Assembly (NCBI RefSeq): GCF_001612635.1
Contig: NZ_BDAV01000009.1
Coordinates: 434,001-498,000, forward strand
Direction of reading: 5' to 3'
Length of the DNA: 64,000 nt
Source: Nocardia africana NBRC 100379
Lineage (GTDB): Bacteria; Actinomycetota; Actinomycetes; Mycobacteriales; Mycobacteriaceae
Shown: positions 1 through 8,594 of the stretch, piece by piece
Numbering within the stretch: the first letter of the stretch is position 1
Layout: each line of letters opens with the position of its first letter
Notes under the pieces: model-generated
The model's input: only the letters and a program-made list of their open reading frames with translations
What the model was told of the DNA's origin: nothing
Databases searched by the model: none
Made by a program: the position numbers and the translations under genes

Positions 1-198
1 CTTCGATCCGTCGGCGGATACCGGATGTGCCAGCGGGGCAGCGGAATCGACGACCGGATCGCCCGCGGCGGCCGGTCCTGCCGCCATGGTCGCCGATACC
101 GCGGCCAGCACGGCCGCGGCCGCGACCGTCGCGATCCGGGTGCTCCCCCGCACCCGGTGTCGCACCGCCGATCTGCCCGCCCGATTACTGCTCGCCAC
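1..198 (-). CDS. Partial secreted protein, probably LysM-type, N-terminal 66 codons
   Basis: Only the N terminus lies in the window; the gene runs off the left edge. From a GTG at 198 (GGAGG at 208-204, 5-nt spacer) the protein begins with a basic stretch (residues 2-21), then a hydrophobic Ala/Val-rich segment (about 22-42) and small residues, the layout of a signal peptide. No mature domain is visible. The LysM suggestion comes only from context: in mycobacteria a LysM wall protein (Rv2719c) neighbours lexA. Here it would lie downstream of lexA on the same strand. It could be any exported protein. Confidence 0.5.
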   Translation of the reverse strand, partial: MASSNRAGRSAVRHRVRGSTRIATVAAAAVLAAVSATMAAGPAAAGDPVVDSAAPLAHPVSADGSK

Positions 199-303
199 GT
201 GCACCTCCGAATCCCGTTCGGTCTTGCGCGGTCCTCTGCTTGGGCAGACTAATTCAGCGGCAACCGTTTGGCGATCGATCCGGCGGGCGCGTCGAGCAGG
301 TCG

Positions 304-960
304 TCACATTCGTCGCATCACGGACACGACCTTGCCGAGCACGACCGCGCGGTCGCCGTCGATGACGTCGTAGGCGGGGTTGCGGGGTTCGAGGTAGACG
401 TGACCGTTGCGCCGGCGATAGACCTTCACGGTGGCCTCGTCGTCGATCATGGCCGCCACGATGTCACCGGAGTGGGCTTCGTGCTGGCGGCGCACGACCA
501 CGATGTCGCCGTCGCAGATCGCGGCGTCGATCATCGAATCACCGCGCACCCGCAGCCCGAACACGGTTCCGCGCCCGACCAGTTGCCGCGACAGGGTGAG
601 CTGGTCGTCGGCGTGTTCCTCGGCGAGGATCGGGGTGCCGGCGGCGATGTCGCCGACGACCGGCACGATCACCGAATCCTGGTCGCCGCCACGGCTTTCG
701 GCGGGGGCGAGGAACAGGCGCACGTCGATGGGCCGGGAGACGCTGGCACTGCGGCGCAGGAATCCCTTGTCCTCGAGGTCTTTCAGGTGTTTCGACACCG
801 AGGAGCCCGATTTCAGTCCGACGGCGGCCGCGATCTCCCGCGATGACGGCGCATACCCGTTGCGCTGCACCGCTTCCCGGATCACGCCGAGGATGCGCCG
901 CTGCCGTTCGGGCAGCCGGGAGGTGTCGAGGTGGTCGTATGCGTCGTCGTATCCGGTCAC
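304..960 (-). CDS. lexA: LexA SOS-response repressor and self-cleaving protease
   Basis: 218 aa, the expected length. The N-terminal winged helix-turn-helix (about residues 15-80) contains the recognition-helix stretch SSREIAAAVGLKS. The C-terminal S24 peptidase domain has the autocleavage pair Ala107-Gly108 in DIAAGTP, nucleophile Ser142 in GDSM and general base Lys179 in ATVKVY, so all self-cleavage residues are intact. It represses DNA-damage genes and is inactivated by RecA-stimulated cleavage. Only 33 bp separate its start from the upstream LCP gene, and no canonical CGAAC-N4-GTTCG box is visible there, so autoregulation is not evident from the immediate upstream DNA. Confidence 0.97.
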   Translation of the reverse strand: MTGYDDAYDHLDTSRLPERQRRILGVIREAVQRNGYAPSSREIAAAVGLKSGSSVSKHLKDLEDKGFLRRSASVSRPIDVRLFLAPAESRGGDQDSVIVPVVGDIAAGTPILAEEHADDQLTLSRQLVGRGTVFGLRVRGDSMIDAAICDGDIVVVRRQHEAHSGDIVAAMIDDEATVKVYRRRNGHVYLEPRNPAYDVIDGDRAVVLGKVVSVMRRM

Positions 961-993
961 CGGGGAATCGTAGACGGCCGCCGCGGCGGCGCC

Positions 994-2994
994 TCAGTTC
1001 ACGCAGGGGATGTCGGATCCGATGCTGGTGGTGACCGGTTTACCGGAGTCGGGGCGGTCGTCGGTGGTGGCGGTGGCCGACACCGAGCCGCCGCTGGTGG
1101 TGGTCGTGGTGAGCCCGGTGGTGGGGTCGGTGGTGGTCACCGTCGACGCCGAGGAGGAGGTGAGGGTGTCGGGCATGCTGAAGTCGCTGCCGATCACGAT
1201 TTTCACCGTGCCCGGATCGAGGGATTTCGACGCGGCCGTGGGCAATCCGCCCAGCATATCGGCGGCCGTGGTGGCGTCGGTGTCGGCGCCGGAGCCGAAG
1301 TAGACGACCGAACTGGAGCCGTCGCTGTAGGTGGCATTGCCGATGTTGCCCTTGCGGAAGCCCTTGTCCACCAGCGCCGTGGACACCTTGGCCGCCATTC
1401 CGCTCGCTCCGCCGGCGTTGACGACGTCGATGGTGCTGGTGGGGGTGGTGGTCGGGGCGCTGGATTGCGGTTCGGCCACGCCGAAGGCGGTGCGCACGGT
1501 CTTCTTGATCGCGGCCGGGTCGACGATGTTGACGTCCTGGCCGTCGACGGTGTCGTAGGCCTTCACCGGCAGGGTCTGGAATTCGATCGGAATGGATCCG
1601 GCGCGGCCGAGGGTCTGGGCGAAGTCGAGCAGATTCCAGCCCTGCGACAGCACGATGTCGTTCTGCGCCGCGCTGATCAGCTCCTGCAGTTTGCCGATGT
1701 TGGTGAGCGTTCCCGAATCCTTGAGCTGTTTGGCGACCGAGGTCAGGAATGCCTGCTGGCGGTGGGTGCGGTCGAGGTCGCCGTTGTCGAGGCCGTGACG
1801 CTGGCGCACGAACGACAGCGCGTTGGCGGCGTCGAGATGCTGGCGGCCCGCGGGAAACACCGCGCCGGAGTAGTACTCGTCGTCGACGGCGTGGTTGAGA
1901 CACACGTCGACGCCGCCGAGGATATTGGCCAGATCGTAGAAGCCGACCAGCGAGATCTCGGCGAACCGGTTGATCGGTACCCCGGTGAGCTGTTTGACCG
2001 TCTGCACGATCGATTCACGCCCGGCCTCGCGGCCCTGGCGTTCGAGTTCGACCTTGTCCTTGACGCCCTGGTTTTCCAGCTTCTGTTCCACCGAGGCCTT
2101 TTTCAGCCCGTAGGATTCCTTGATCTTGGCGTGGTCGTAGCCGGGGATGCCCGAGACCGAGACGTAGTCGTCGCGCGGGATGGAGAAGGCGGTGACCTTC
2201 TTCAGATCCTTCGGAATGTGCACCAGGATCAGCGAATTCGCGTTGTAGCCGCCTTCGCTGCCGTCGCCGGCGTGCAACTGGTCGAGGATGTTCTTGGGCA
2301 GGTCGTTGCCGTTCTGGTCCTTGCGGGTGTCCAGGCCGATCAACAGGATGTTCAGATCGCCGTCGAGCGCGGCCGCATCGGCCTCGCTGATCGCGTTGGA
2401 CCGGGTGAAACCCTGGTCGACGCTGCGTTCGGTGTAGTAGGCCAAACCGGTGCCGCTGACCACGACCACAGCCGTCACCGCGGCCACGAGACGGCCACCG
2501 ACCCGGAGGGCCTTACCTCCGCGATTGGGACGCGGCGGCGGTGCGGTGCGAGCGCGGCGGGCCCGCCGATTGGGCGGTGGCGCGGCGCCTTCGGCGGCGG
2601 CCACGGTCTCCGCTGCTGCCGCAGCCGCCGCCGCGGGCCCGGTCGGGGCGGCGCGGGTGGCTCGGCGGCGCGGCTCGGTGTCGCCGCGTTCCGGTACGGG
2701 GGCCTGCGCGGGCGCGGGACGACGCCGAGGGCCCGGTTCGGCGGCGGCGGGTTGTTCCCGTCGTACCGGACGGTGCGGGGGCGGCGGGGCTGCTCGGCGG
2801 GTGCGTTCGCTGTCGCGCTGGTCGGCGGGGGTGGCGATGCCGCGACTCCAGGGCGGGGTGGCCGCCCGAGCCGTGCGGGGGCTATGTCGACCGGACCGAT
2901 CTTGCGGCGACTCGTCGTCTGGTCGCGCGTGCCGCGATCGGCCGCTGCCGCCGCGGGGATCCACCACCGGGATCGGTTCGGTTTCGTCGTTCAT
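994..2994 (-). CDS. LytR-CpsA-Psr (LCP) cell-wall glycopolymer ligase with LytR_C domain
   Basis: 666 aa. A long disordered basic/Pro-rich cytoplasmic N terminus (1-165) precedes one transmembrane helix (about 167-187), an extracellular LCP domain (about 213-420) and a LytR_C domain (about 520-607), with a Ser/Thr-rich tail. LCP hallmarks are visible: IGLDTR near 219, SIPRDDYV (Arg273, Asp274), and SFVRQRH (Arg397, Arg399). In Mycobacteriales such enzymes (Lcp1/CpsA type) transfer arabinogalactan or related polymers from polyprenyl phosphate to peptidoglycan. The unusually long, charged N-terminal tail could be a target for regulation such as phosphorylation; that is inference. Confidence 0.93.
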   Translation of the reverse strand: MNDETEPIPVVDPRGGSGRSRHARPDDESPQDRSGRHSPRTARAATPPWSRGIATPADQRDSERTRRAAPPPPHRPVRREQPAAAEPGPRRRPAPAQAPVPERGDTEPRRRATRAAPTGPAAAAAAAAETVAAAEGAAPPPNRRARRARTAPPPRPNRGGKALRVGGRLVAAVTAVVVVSGTGLAYYTERSVDQGFTRSNAISEADAAALDGDLNILLIGLDTRKDQNGNDLPKNILDQLHAGDGSEGGYNANSLILVHIPKDLKKVTAFSIPRDDYVSVSGIPGYDHAKIKESYGLKKASVEQKLENQGVKDKVELERQGREAGRESIVQTVKQLTGVPINRFAEISLVGFYDLANILGGVDVCLNHAVDDEYYSGAVFPAGRQHLDAANALSFVRQRHGLDNGDLDRTHRQQAFLTSVAKQLKDSGTLTNIGKLQELISAAQNDIVLSQGWNLLDFAQTLGRAGSIPIEFQTLPVKAYDTVDGQDVNIVDPAAIKKTVRTAFGVAEPQSSAPTTTPTSTIDVVNAGGASGMAAKVSTALVDKGFRKGNIGNATYSDGSSSVVYFGSGADTDATTAADMLGGLPTAASKSLDPGTVKIVIGSDFSMPDTLTSSSASTVTTTDPTTGLTTTTTSGGSVSATATTDDRPDSGKPVTTSIGSDIPCVN

Positions 2995-3102
2995 TTCGCC
3001 GTTCAGTCTTTCATTCCCGGATATGGGAAAGCTGAGAATGAGCTTTATCGGGTTGTGACATCCTGCACGATGGCGGTGACGAATGCCTACTCGGCGCGCA
3101 GG

Positions 3103-3810
3103 CTAGTCCGCTGGGGCAGCGCGGAATCCGAGGATCGCGCACAGGTTGTCCAGGTGGACGTCGAAAACCTGGGTGCGATCGGTGAAGGTCTGTGCGCCGT
3201 ACATGTCGAACACGTCGAAGCTCACCGCGCCGAACAGGCCCGTCCACACCGTCAGCGTGCGCGCCATCGCCCAATCCGGCAGCTTCATCCCGAACTCGGC
3301 CCGGATGCGCTCGATATCGGCGCCCAGTTCCGCCGGGGTCGCCGGGATGGGGTCCGGCGTGGCGAGTTCACCTGCGCGCCAAGCACTTTCGACGATACCC
3401 AGCAGCGATCCGATGACCCGGGTGCCGGGGGCGGTGGTTTCCTGGGCGGGTGCGTCGTAACCCGGGACGGGGGTGCCGAACAGCAGTCCGTAGCGGGCCG
3501 GTTCGGCCAGCGCCCAGTCGCGCACGGCGTGGGCCAGCACCCGCAGCCGGGCGGCACCGTCGGCGGGGGCGCCGGCCAGGGCGGCGTCGACGGCGTCGGC
3601 CAGTTCGGTGTAGCCGTCGACGACGAGCATGGTCAGCAGTTCGTCGCGGCTGCGCACGTAGCGGTAGACCGCCGAGGAGACCACGCCGAGGTCGCGAGCG
3701 ACAGCGCGCAGCGACAGCGCCGCGGCGCCGTGCACCGCCAGATGGTCGCGGCCGATGCGCACGATCTCGTCCATCGTGCGGGCGCGGGCGCGGGATCGAG
3801 GTGTGCTCAT
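3103..3810 (-). CDS. TetR-family transcriptional regulator with WHG-type C-terminal domain
   Basis: 235 aa. The N-terminal HTH (about residues 12-60) shows the typical pattern LSLRAVARDLGVVSSAVYRYV followed by a charged SRDELL turn. The C-terminal ligand domain has a hydrophobic GLFGAVSFDVFDMYG segment. It is transcribed away from choD across a 368-bp spacer, so it could act on choD or on itself; no target is proven. The start is ATG at 3810. Confidence 0.88.
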   Translation of the reverse strand: MSTPRSRARARTMDEIVRIGRDHLAVHGAAALSLRAVARDLGVVSSAVYRYVRSRDELLTMLVVDGYTELADAVDAALAGAPADGAARLRVLAHAVRDWALAEPARYGLLFGTPVPGYDAPAQETTAPGTRVIGSLLGIVESAWRAGELATPDPIPATPAELGADIERIRAEFGMKLPDWAMARTLTVWTGLFGAVSFDVFDMYGAQTFTDRTQVFDVHLDNLCAILGFRAAPAD

Positions 3811-4178
3811 GCTCTCAGCCTGCCATAAAGAGAGCGGTGCTTACCAGAGTGATCGGCGATCTGGCGTGTCGTTCGTACTTGTCACAAATCGTGATGCAGA
3901 TTACTGTTACCCGCCGGTAATGAGCAGGGTCGGCCACCGGCCGACGACGAAACGCGAGGAGATCGACACCCCTGATCGATGGGAGCTCGCCACGCCGTTG
4001 CCCCGGCCTGGCCCGCCCCTCGGCCGCCTCTCCGCGGCCCCCCGGCCGCCCGCCGATTTTCCCCCGATCTGCGCGATGACCAGGCGCGACCTCGTTTAGG
4101 GGTACCGAGGGACACACCTAAAATTCTCGGTAGTAGCGTTGATATTCGTCACCGGCGACACACACTCACGGAGGCCCG
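3811..4178. other. Divergent intergenic region between tetR and the choD leader
   Basis: 368 bp without a convincing gene. It holds a small dyad TTACC-CGCC-GGTAA at 3907-3920 (5-bp arms, 4-nt spacer), roughly 100 bp upstream of the TetR start and a possible operator, and a very C-rich stretch at about 4000-4070. An A/T-richer segment (about 4118-4150) just upstream of the choD leader is the likeliest promoter zone, but no -10/-35 pair is clear. No KstR-like sterol-regulator palindrome was seen. Confidence 0.4.
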
Positions 4179-4253
4179 ATGAGACACCATGCGCAGCCCG
4201 TTCCCGGGGCCGACCGGTTGCGGGTGGACCGCAGCCCGCAGGAGCGGCCATGA
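4179..4253 (+). CDS. Short upstream ORF (24 aa) translationally coupled to choD
   Basis: ATG at 4179 follows a perfect GGAGG (4170-4174) at a 4-5 nt spacing. It reads 24 codons and ends in TGA at 4251-4253, which overlaps the choD ATG (4250-4252) as ATGA. The peptide begins MRHHAQPVPGADRLRV and has no Cys or obvious amino-acid run that would suggest classic attenuation. The strong ribosome site plus stop-start overlap suggests it delivers ribosomes to choD. It may be only a translational enhancer, or the overlap may be chance. Confidence 0.45.
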   Translation: MRHHAQPVPGADRLRVDRSPQERP

Positions 4254-5965
4254 CCGCGCCCGACACCGATTTCGACGTCCTGATCGTCGGCTCCGGATTC
4301 GGCGGCAGCGTCACCGCGCTGCGCCTGGTCGAGAAGGGCTACCGGGTCGGCGTCCTCGAGGCCGGTCGCCGCTTCGCCGACGACGAACTGCCCGAAACCA
4401 GCTGGGACCTCCGCAAATTCCTGTGGGCACCCGCCCTGGGCTGCTACGGCATCCAGCGCATCCACCTGCTGCGCGATGTGCTGATCCTCGGCGGCGCGGG
4501 CGTCGGTGGCGGTTCGCTCAACTACGCCAACACCCTCTACGTGCCGCCGGAGCCGTTCTTCCAGGACAACCAGTGGCGCGGCATCACCGATTGGCGCGCC
4601 GAACTGACCCCCTACTACGAGCAGGCCACCAAAATGCTGGGCGTGGTGCGCAACCCGCACATCACCCCCGCCGACGAGGTGTTCAAACAGGTCGCCGACG
4701 ACATGGGCGTCGGTGACACCTTCGTGCAGACCCCGGTCGGCGTGTTCTTCGGCGAGCCCGGGAAGACCGTGGCCGACCCGTATTTCGGCGGCGCGGGCCC
4801 ACAGCGCACCGGCTGCCTGGAATGCGGTGAATGTATGACCGGCTGCCGCCACGGCGCCAAGAACACGCTGGTGAAGAACTACCTGTATCTGGCCGAACAG
4901 GCCGGTGCGCAGGTGCTGCCGCTGACCACGGTGACCGCGGTGCGGCCCCTGCCCGACGGCGGCTGGCAGGTCGACACCCGCCGAACCGGCGCGAAGATCC
5001 GCCGATCACCGGCCTCCTACACCGCCGGACACGTGGTACTCGCCGCCGGCACCCGCGGCACCCAGAAGCTGCTGTTCGACATGCGCGACAAGGGAATCCT
5101 GCCGCAGCTGTCGCCGCGGCTGGGCGAGCTGACCCGCACCAACTCCGAATCCATTCTCGGCGCGGCGACCCCGACGGTGGACCCCGACCGCGACTTCACC
5201 CGCGGTGTCGCGATCACCTCCTCCATCCACCCCACCCCCGACACCCATATCGAACCGGTCCGCTACGGCAAGGGATCCAATTCGATGGGCCTGCTGCAGA
5301 CGCTGATGGTCGACGGCGGCGGCCGGATCCCGCGCTGGCTGCGTTTCCTGCTGGAAGTGCTGCGCCATCCGCTGACCCTGCTGCGGATGCTCAGCGTGCG
5401 CAACTGGAGCGAGCGCACGGTCATCTCGCTGGTGATGCAGCATCTGGACAACTCCATCACCACCTACACCAAACGCGGAGTGTTCGGCCGCAAGCTGACC
5501 TCCAAACAGGGCCACGGCGAACCGAATCCGACCTGGATCCCGGCCGGTAACGACGTGACCCGGCGCGTGGCGGAGAAGATCGGCGGAACCGCGGGCGGCA
5601 CCTGGGGCGAGGTGTTCAACATCCCGCTGACCGCCCACTTCCTCGGCGGTGCGGTCATCGGCGCCGACGCCGACCACGGCGTCATCGACCCCTACCACCG
5701 CGTCTACGGTTATCCGACGCTCAGTGTGGTCGACGGCGCGGCGGTGTCGGCGAATCTGGGTGTGAACCCGTCGCTGACGATCACCGCGCAGGCCGAACGT
5801 GCGGCCGCACTGTGGCCGAACAAGGGCGAACAGGACACCCGCCCGCCGCAGGGCAGCCCCTACCAGCGCATTTCCCCGGTCGCGCCGCGGCAGCCGGTGG
5901 TCCCGGCCTCGGCGCCGGCGGCGCTGGTGTTGCCGATCGTCGAAATCAACCGCGACAGCGCCTGA
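4250..5965 (+). CDS. choD: Cholesterol oxidase, GMC oxidoreductase family (ChoD type)
   Basis: 571 aa from ATG 4250 (CAGGAG just upstream). The dinucleotide-binding motif VGSGFGGSVTALRL (about 12-25) binds FAD. The family features GAGVGGGSLNYANTLY, a Cys cluster CLECGECMTGC, the GHGEPNPTW segment and the C-terminal GVNPSL motif match actinobacterial ChoD (Rv3409c) as I recall it. The reaction is oxidation and isomerisation of 3-beta-hydroxysterols; M. tuberculosis ChoD is not the main cholesterol-degrading enzyme, so the physiological substrate may be another sterol-like alcohol. There is no signal peptide, so it is cytosolic. It is preceded by a coupled short ORF and followed by a strong hairpin. 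Confidence 0.92.
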   Translation: MTAPDTDFDVLIVGSGFGGSVTALRLVEKGYRVGVLEAGRRFADDELPETSWDLRKFLWAPALGCYGIQRIHLLRDVLILGGAGVGGGSLNYANTLYVPPEPFFQDNQWRGITDWRAELTPYYEQATKMLGVVRNPHITPADEVFKQVADDMGVGDTFVQTPVGVFFGEPGKTVADPYFGGAGPQRTGCLECGECMTGCRHGAKNTLVKNYLYLAEQAGAQVLPLTTVTAVRPLPDGGWQVDTRRTGAKIRRSPASYTAGHVVLAAGTRGTQKLLFDMRDKGILPQLSPRLGELTRTNSESILGAATPTVDPDRDFTRGVAITSSIHPTPDTHIEPVRYGKGSNSMGLLQTLMVDGGGRIPRWLRFLLEVLRHPLTLLRMLSVRNWSERTVISLVMQHLDNSITTYTKRGVFGRKLTSKQGHGEPNPTWIPAGNDVTRRVAEKIGGTAGGTWGEVFNIPLTAHFLGGAVIGADADHGVIDPYHRVYGYPTLSVVDGAAVSANLGVNPSLTITAQAERAAALWPNKGEQDTRPPQGSPYQRISPVAPRQPVVPASAPAALVLPIVEINRDSA

Positions 5966-5982
5966 TTCACCCGCACCTGGCG

Positions 5983-6022
5983 ATCCGGCCGCCGCGGCGA
6001 GTTCTCGCCGCGGCGGCCGGAT
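5983..6022. terminator. Perfect 19-bp inverted repeat between convergent choD and HAD genes
   Basis: Arms 5983-6001 and 6004-6022 are perfectly complementary around a 2-nt TT loop. The repeat starts 18 bp after the choD stop and its right edge touches the HAD stop codon. There is no T-tract, as is usual for actinobacterial terminators. The location suits a bidirectional terminator. Confidence 0.78.
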
Positions 6023-6501
6023 CAGTTCGCGGAGATGTGGGCGAAGCCCATCGGTGAGGTCGGCGGCGGCGCCGACGTCAGCGGGGCCCGGAATTCCTGC
6101 AGCGCGGTGAGCACATCCACGTGCCGTCCGGCATAGCAGCGCACCTGCGGGAGCGCGTGGGCGACCTCGCTGCGTTCCATCGCCTCGGCGTCGATGTAGC
6201 CGATCGCGTCGAGTCCGATCCGCAACTGTGCCGCGATCCGCGTGATCGCCGCCGATTTGCGTCCCCACCCGACCTCGACGGCGGCGAACAGCCCGTGCAG
6301 GCCGTGACGTTCCAATTTGTCGGTCGTCCAGGACCATTCACCGCGGCTGGCCACGGCGTGCATGACGCCCCGGCCGGTCAGCGTATGCAGCGCCCGCACC
6401 GCGTCCGGGCGCAGGGCACCACTGGTCGAATCGCAGACCACACCGTCCCACATGGTGTTGTCCAGTTCCCAGACAAGACATTTCACTGCCGGTGCTGTCA
6501 T
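6022..6501 (-). CDS. Small HAD-superfamily (subfamily IIIC-like) phosphatase
   Basis: 159 aa from ATG 6501 (AGGGG upstream). The N-terminal catalytic motif reads LVWELDNTMWDGVV, where HAD enzymes have DxDxT/V. Here the first Asp is Glu (W-E-L-D-N), so the usual nucleophile Asp is replaced, while the following LDNTxWxGV resembles FkbH/HAD-IIIC proteins. Motif II Ser/Thr (AVASRG), a Lys (GRKSAAI) and the GYIDAEAMERSEV acidic motif follow. Substrate unknown. The Asp-to-Glu change makes phosphatase activity uncertain; a phosphotransfer-free regulatory role is possible. Confidence 0.75.
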   Translation of the reverse strand: MTAPAVKCLVWELDNTMWDGVVCDSTSGALRPDAVRALHTLTGRGVMHAVASRGEWSWTTDKLERHGLHGLFAAVEVGWGRKSAAITRIAAQLRIGLDAIGYIDAEAMERSEVAHALPQVRCYAGRHVDVLTALQEFRAPLTSAPPPTSPMGFAHISAN

Positions 6502-6699
6502 CTCGCCCCTACGGTCCACTCTCCTCAACACCCACATCGGCCACACCCGCAGGGCACAGCCGATGGGTACCGCCACCATCCAGGTACCGATTGTGCCGGA
6601 CAAGCCCCCGCTTTCCTGGGCCGGTCCCCGCGAGAGGTCATAGTAGGGATGCCGGGCCGCGCACACCAGCCCTGGCAAACCACTGGCTCGCGGCGCCGC

Positions 6700-7788
6700 T
6701 CACAGCATGGGGATCACCAGCGGGACGGCCTCCACCGGATGCCCGGCCTGGATCGGGGCGCCGATCGAGGCCACCCGCCAGATGCCGCCGTCGCGATACA
6801 CCTTCGCCACCACCATGCCGGTGTGCGGGCCGCCGCCGCGCAGATTGCCCCGGGCCAGTTCCGCGGTCGAGGAACCGTCGACCATGCGCCAGTAGCCGTT
6901 TCGGATGCGTTCGAAGGTATGTCCCGCATACGAGGTGACCACGAAGACCACCGCCGTCACCGGCGCCGGCAGCCGCGCCAGGTCCACGGTGATGACCTCG
7001 TCGTCGCCCTTACCGTCGCCGGTCAGGTTGTCCCCCGAGTGGCGCACCGCGCCGTCACGGGAGGAAAGCTGCTGGTAGAACGCCACATCCACGAGAGTCT
7101 GGCCGACGAACAGCAGCGCCGAGGCGTCCAGGTCGATCTCGAGGGAGCGCAGCCCGCGCGGGCCGTGCACCTTCATCGGATCCCACCCGACGCCCATCTT
7201 CACCATCGACAGCTCGCCCTGGCGGATCTGGTTGAGCGCCACCTCCTGTCCGGGCGCCAGCACCGCCGGTCCGCGATAGGGCAACTCGTCGGCCCCGCCG
7301 CCCACCGCGACACCGTGCGCGGTCACCAGCGCCGCGAACCCGGCCGGGAAGCCGTGCCCGAGCGGGCGCACCTGCCAGGTGCTGCCGACCCGGTCCAGAT
7401 CGGCCACGATCACCGCCGGTTCCTCACCCAGGCCGTCGACGGTGTACTCGTACACCGCATTTCCGCTCGGATCGGCGACGACCAGTTGCGGCGGCGGGTA
7501 GTCACCGAAGTGATCCTGCTGCTCCTCGAGCGAGGCCACGATCCGCACGTGCTCGATCTCCGGTGGGAGCGAACGTAATCCGATCGACAGCTCCGGCCGG
7601 CCGGAGGCCAGGCGCACGCCGTGCGCGGCGGGCTGGTTGTAGAAGATCAGATCGGTTTCGTCGCGGACCCGGCCGGCCGAATTCAGCAGCAGCGCGGAGA
7701 CATCGACGGGTTCACTGTGCCGGACGGATACGACGACCTCGTCGTGGGTCAGACGATCCACCTGTCCCTTGGTCAACTGAGCGGCCAC
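6700..7788 (-). CDS. Tandem TerD-domain protein (tellurium-resistance/stress family)
   Basis: 362 aa with two TerD-like halves. The first (about 1-170) has VDVSALLLNSAGRVRDETDLIFYNQP, and the second (about 190-362) has EIDLDASALLF then GDDEVITVDLARLP and a C-terminal IRNGYWRM. The GDDE and paired-Asp motifs form the Ca2+ site of TerD proteins. The second half keeps the canonical GDxxxGDGKGDDE region, while the first half lacks an obvious GDDE, so only one Ca2+ site may be intact. Such proteins sit at membrane-associated stress complexes. There is no TerC, TerB or kinase neighbour here, so it acts as a solitary member. Confidence 0.9.
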   Translation of the reverse strand: MAAQLTKGQVDRLTHDEVVVSVRHSEPVDVSALLLNSAGRVRDETDLIFYNQPAAHGVRLASGRPELSIGLRSLPPEIEHVRIVASLEEQQDHFGDYPPPQLVVADPSGNAVYEYTVDGLGEEPAVIVADLDRVGSTWQVRPLGHGFPAGFAALVTAHGVAVGGGADELPYRGPAVLAPGQEVALNQIRQGELSMVKMGVGWDPMKVHGPRGLRSLEIDLDASALLFVGQTLVDVAFYQQLSSRDGAVRHSGDNLTGDGKGDDEVITVDLARLPAPVTAVVFVVTSYAGHTFERIRNGYWRMVDGSSTAELARGNLRGGGPHTGMVVAKVYRDGGIWRVASIGAPIQAGHPVEAVPLVIPML

Positions 7789-7916
7789 CCTCCCACTCTA
7801 CGTCGAGTCCGGGCGGTATCCGGGCAACACGGGCACCCGCCCGCCGGTTCCGCCGCGGCCGGGCGTGGCGGGTAGCGTGAGCGGCGACGGTGATCGCGAT
7901 GTCGAAAGGGACGCGG

Positions 7917-8447
7917 ATGAGGTCGGGGCCACGACGAGCACCCGCCGGCGGGCCGCGATGGTTCGCGGTGGCCGCGGTGGTGCCGGCCGTGCTCGCGCTG
8001 GCCGGATGCGGCAGCGACAACTCGGCGAGCACCGAATCCTCCACGCCCGCAACCACCACCACTGTCACGCGCACCGCCGAGGCGACGACCGGCGTGCCGC
8101 CCACCGAACCCACCACCGATCCGTTCGCCGGCAGCCCGCTGATCGACCACACCGAATGGACCGACGACCCCGACGGCCGCCGCCTCCACGTCTACCCGAC
8201 CGCCGCCGGCCGCGCCGACCAATTCCCCGCCGCCCTGGACCGCGCCTGGTCGGAGGTGCTCGCCGACTCCCCCGACGCGGATTCTCCGGGCATGTACGAC
8301 CAATTCCGCTGCCATTGGGTGTGGGCGCGAATGGTCGCGCCGAACAAGCCGAGCTGGAATCTGGAACCGTGGCGGCCGGCCGTCGGCTACGAGGCCACCG
8401 TTCAGGCGATGTGCAATCCCGGCGGCCCCGATCCGGCCGGTAACTGA
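7917..8447 (+). CDS. DUF2599-type secreted lipoprotein
   Basis: 176 aa from ATG 7917 (AAAGGGA upstream); in-frame GTG 7890 and ATG 7899 are alternatives. A basic n-region and hydrophobic core lead to the lipobox LALAGC, then a Thr/Ser-rich linker (about 25-65). The C-terminal domain (LHVYPTAAGR...EFRCHWVWARMVAPNKPSWNLEPWRP style core, here with QFRCHWVW and PSWNLEPWRP) matches the DUF2599 family of Mycobacteriales. Two Cys in the domain could form a disulfide. Function unknown; anchored on the outer face of the membrane. Confidence 0.86.
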   Translation: MRSGPRRAPAGGPRWFAVAAVVPAVLALAGCGSDNSASTESSTPATTTTVTRTAEATTGVPPTEPTTDPFAGSPLIDHTEWTDDPDGRRLHVYPTAAGRADQFPAALDRAWSEVLADSPDADSPGMYDQFRCHWVWARMVAPNKPSWNLEPWRPAVGYEATVQAMCNPGGPDPAGN

Positions 8448-8540
8448 ACGCGAAACCGGCCCGCTGCGACCACGATTCGCGGCTCTGGACGATTGTCCGG
8501 TGAAATATGTTGTCCGCGACCGGCTTCGAAGGCGGCCGCG

Positions 8541-8554
8541 ACGATAGGTATCGT
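8541..8554. promoter_or_regulatory. 14-bp perfect palindrome upstream of the PLP/sulfur operon
   Basis: ACGATA-GG-TATCGT: 6-bp arms with a 2-nt centre, 41 bp upstream of the TTG start of the cysteine desulfurase. Its position suits an operator, and no regulator gene is adjacent. It could be chance. Confidence 0.3.
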
Positions 8555-8594
8555 GGATGTGGTCGCCAGCGTACGAGCCGAAGGGAGCGTCACG

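Noticed and set aside
208..220. SOS-like CGAAT-CCC-GTTCG sequence near the left gene
   Set aside because: The half-sites are one base too close and one position differs from the LexA box consensus, so it is not claimed as a LexA site.
931..3828. A 965-codon plus-strand frame antisense to the LCP and TetR genes
   Set aside because: Gly/Val/Arg/His-rich with no motif and opposite strong genes; high-GC artefact.
4139..4249. A longer choD start, adding 37 codons
   Set aside because: The ribosome site and the FAD-loop position favour ATG 4250; the extra codons overlap the short upstream ORF.
7890..7916. Earlier GTG/ATG starts for the DUF2599 lipoprotein
   Set aside because: AAAGGGA places the ribosome at ATG 7917, which also gives a normal n-region.
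8507..8594. Short ORF in the desulfurase upstream region as a leader peptide
   Set aside because: No Cys-ending leader pattern, no good ribosome site; a palindrome is the only feature there.
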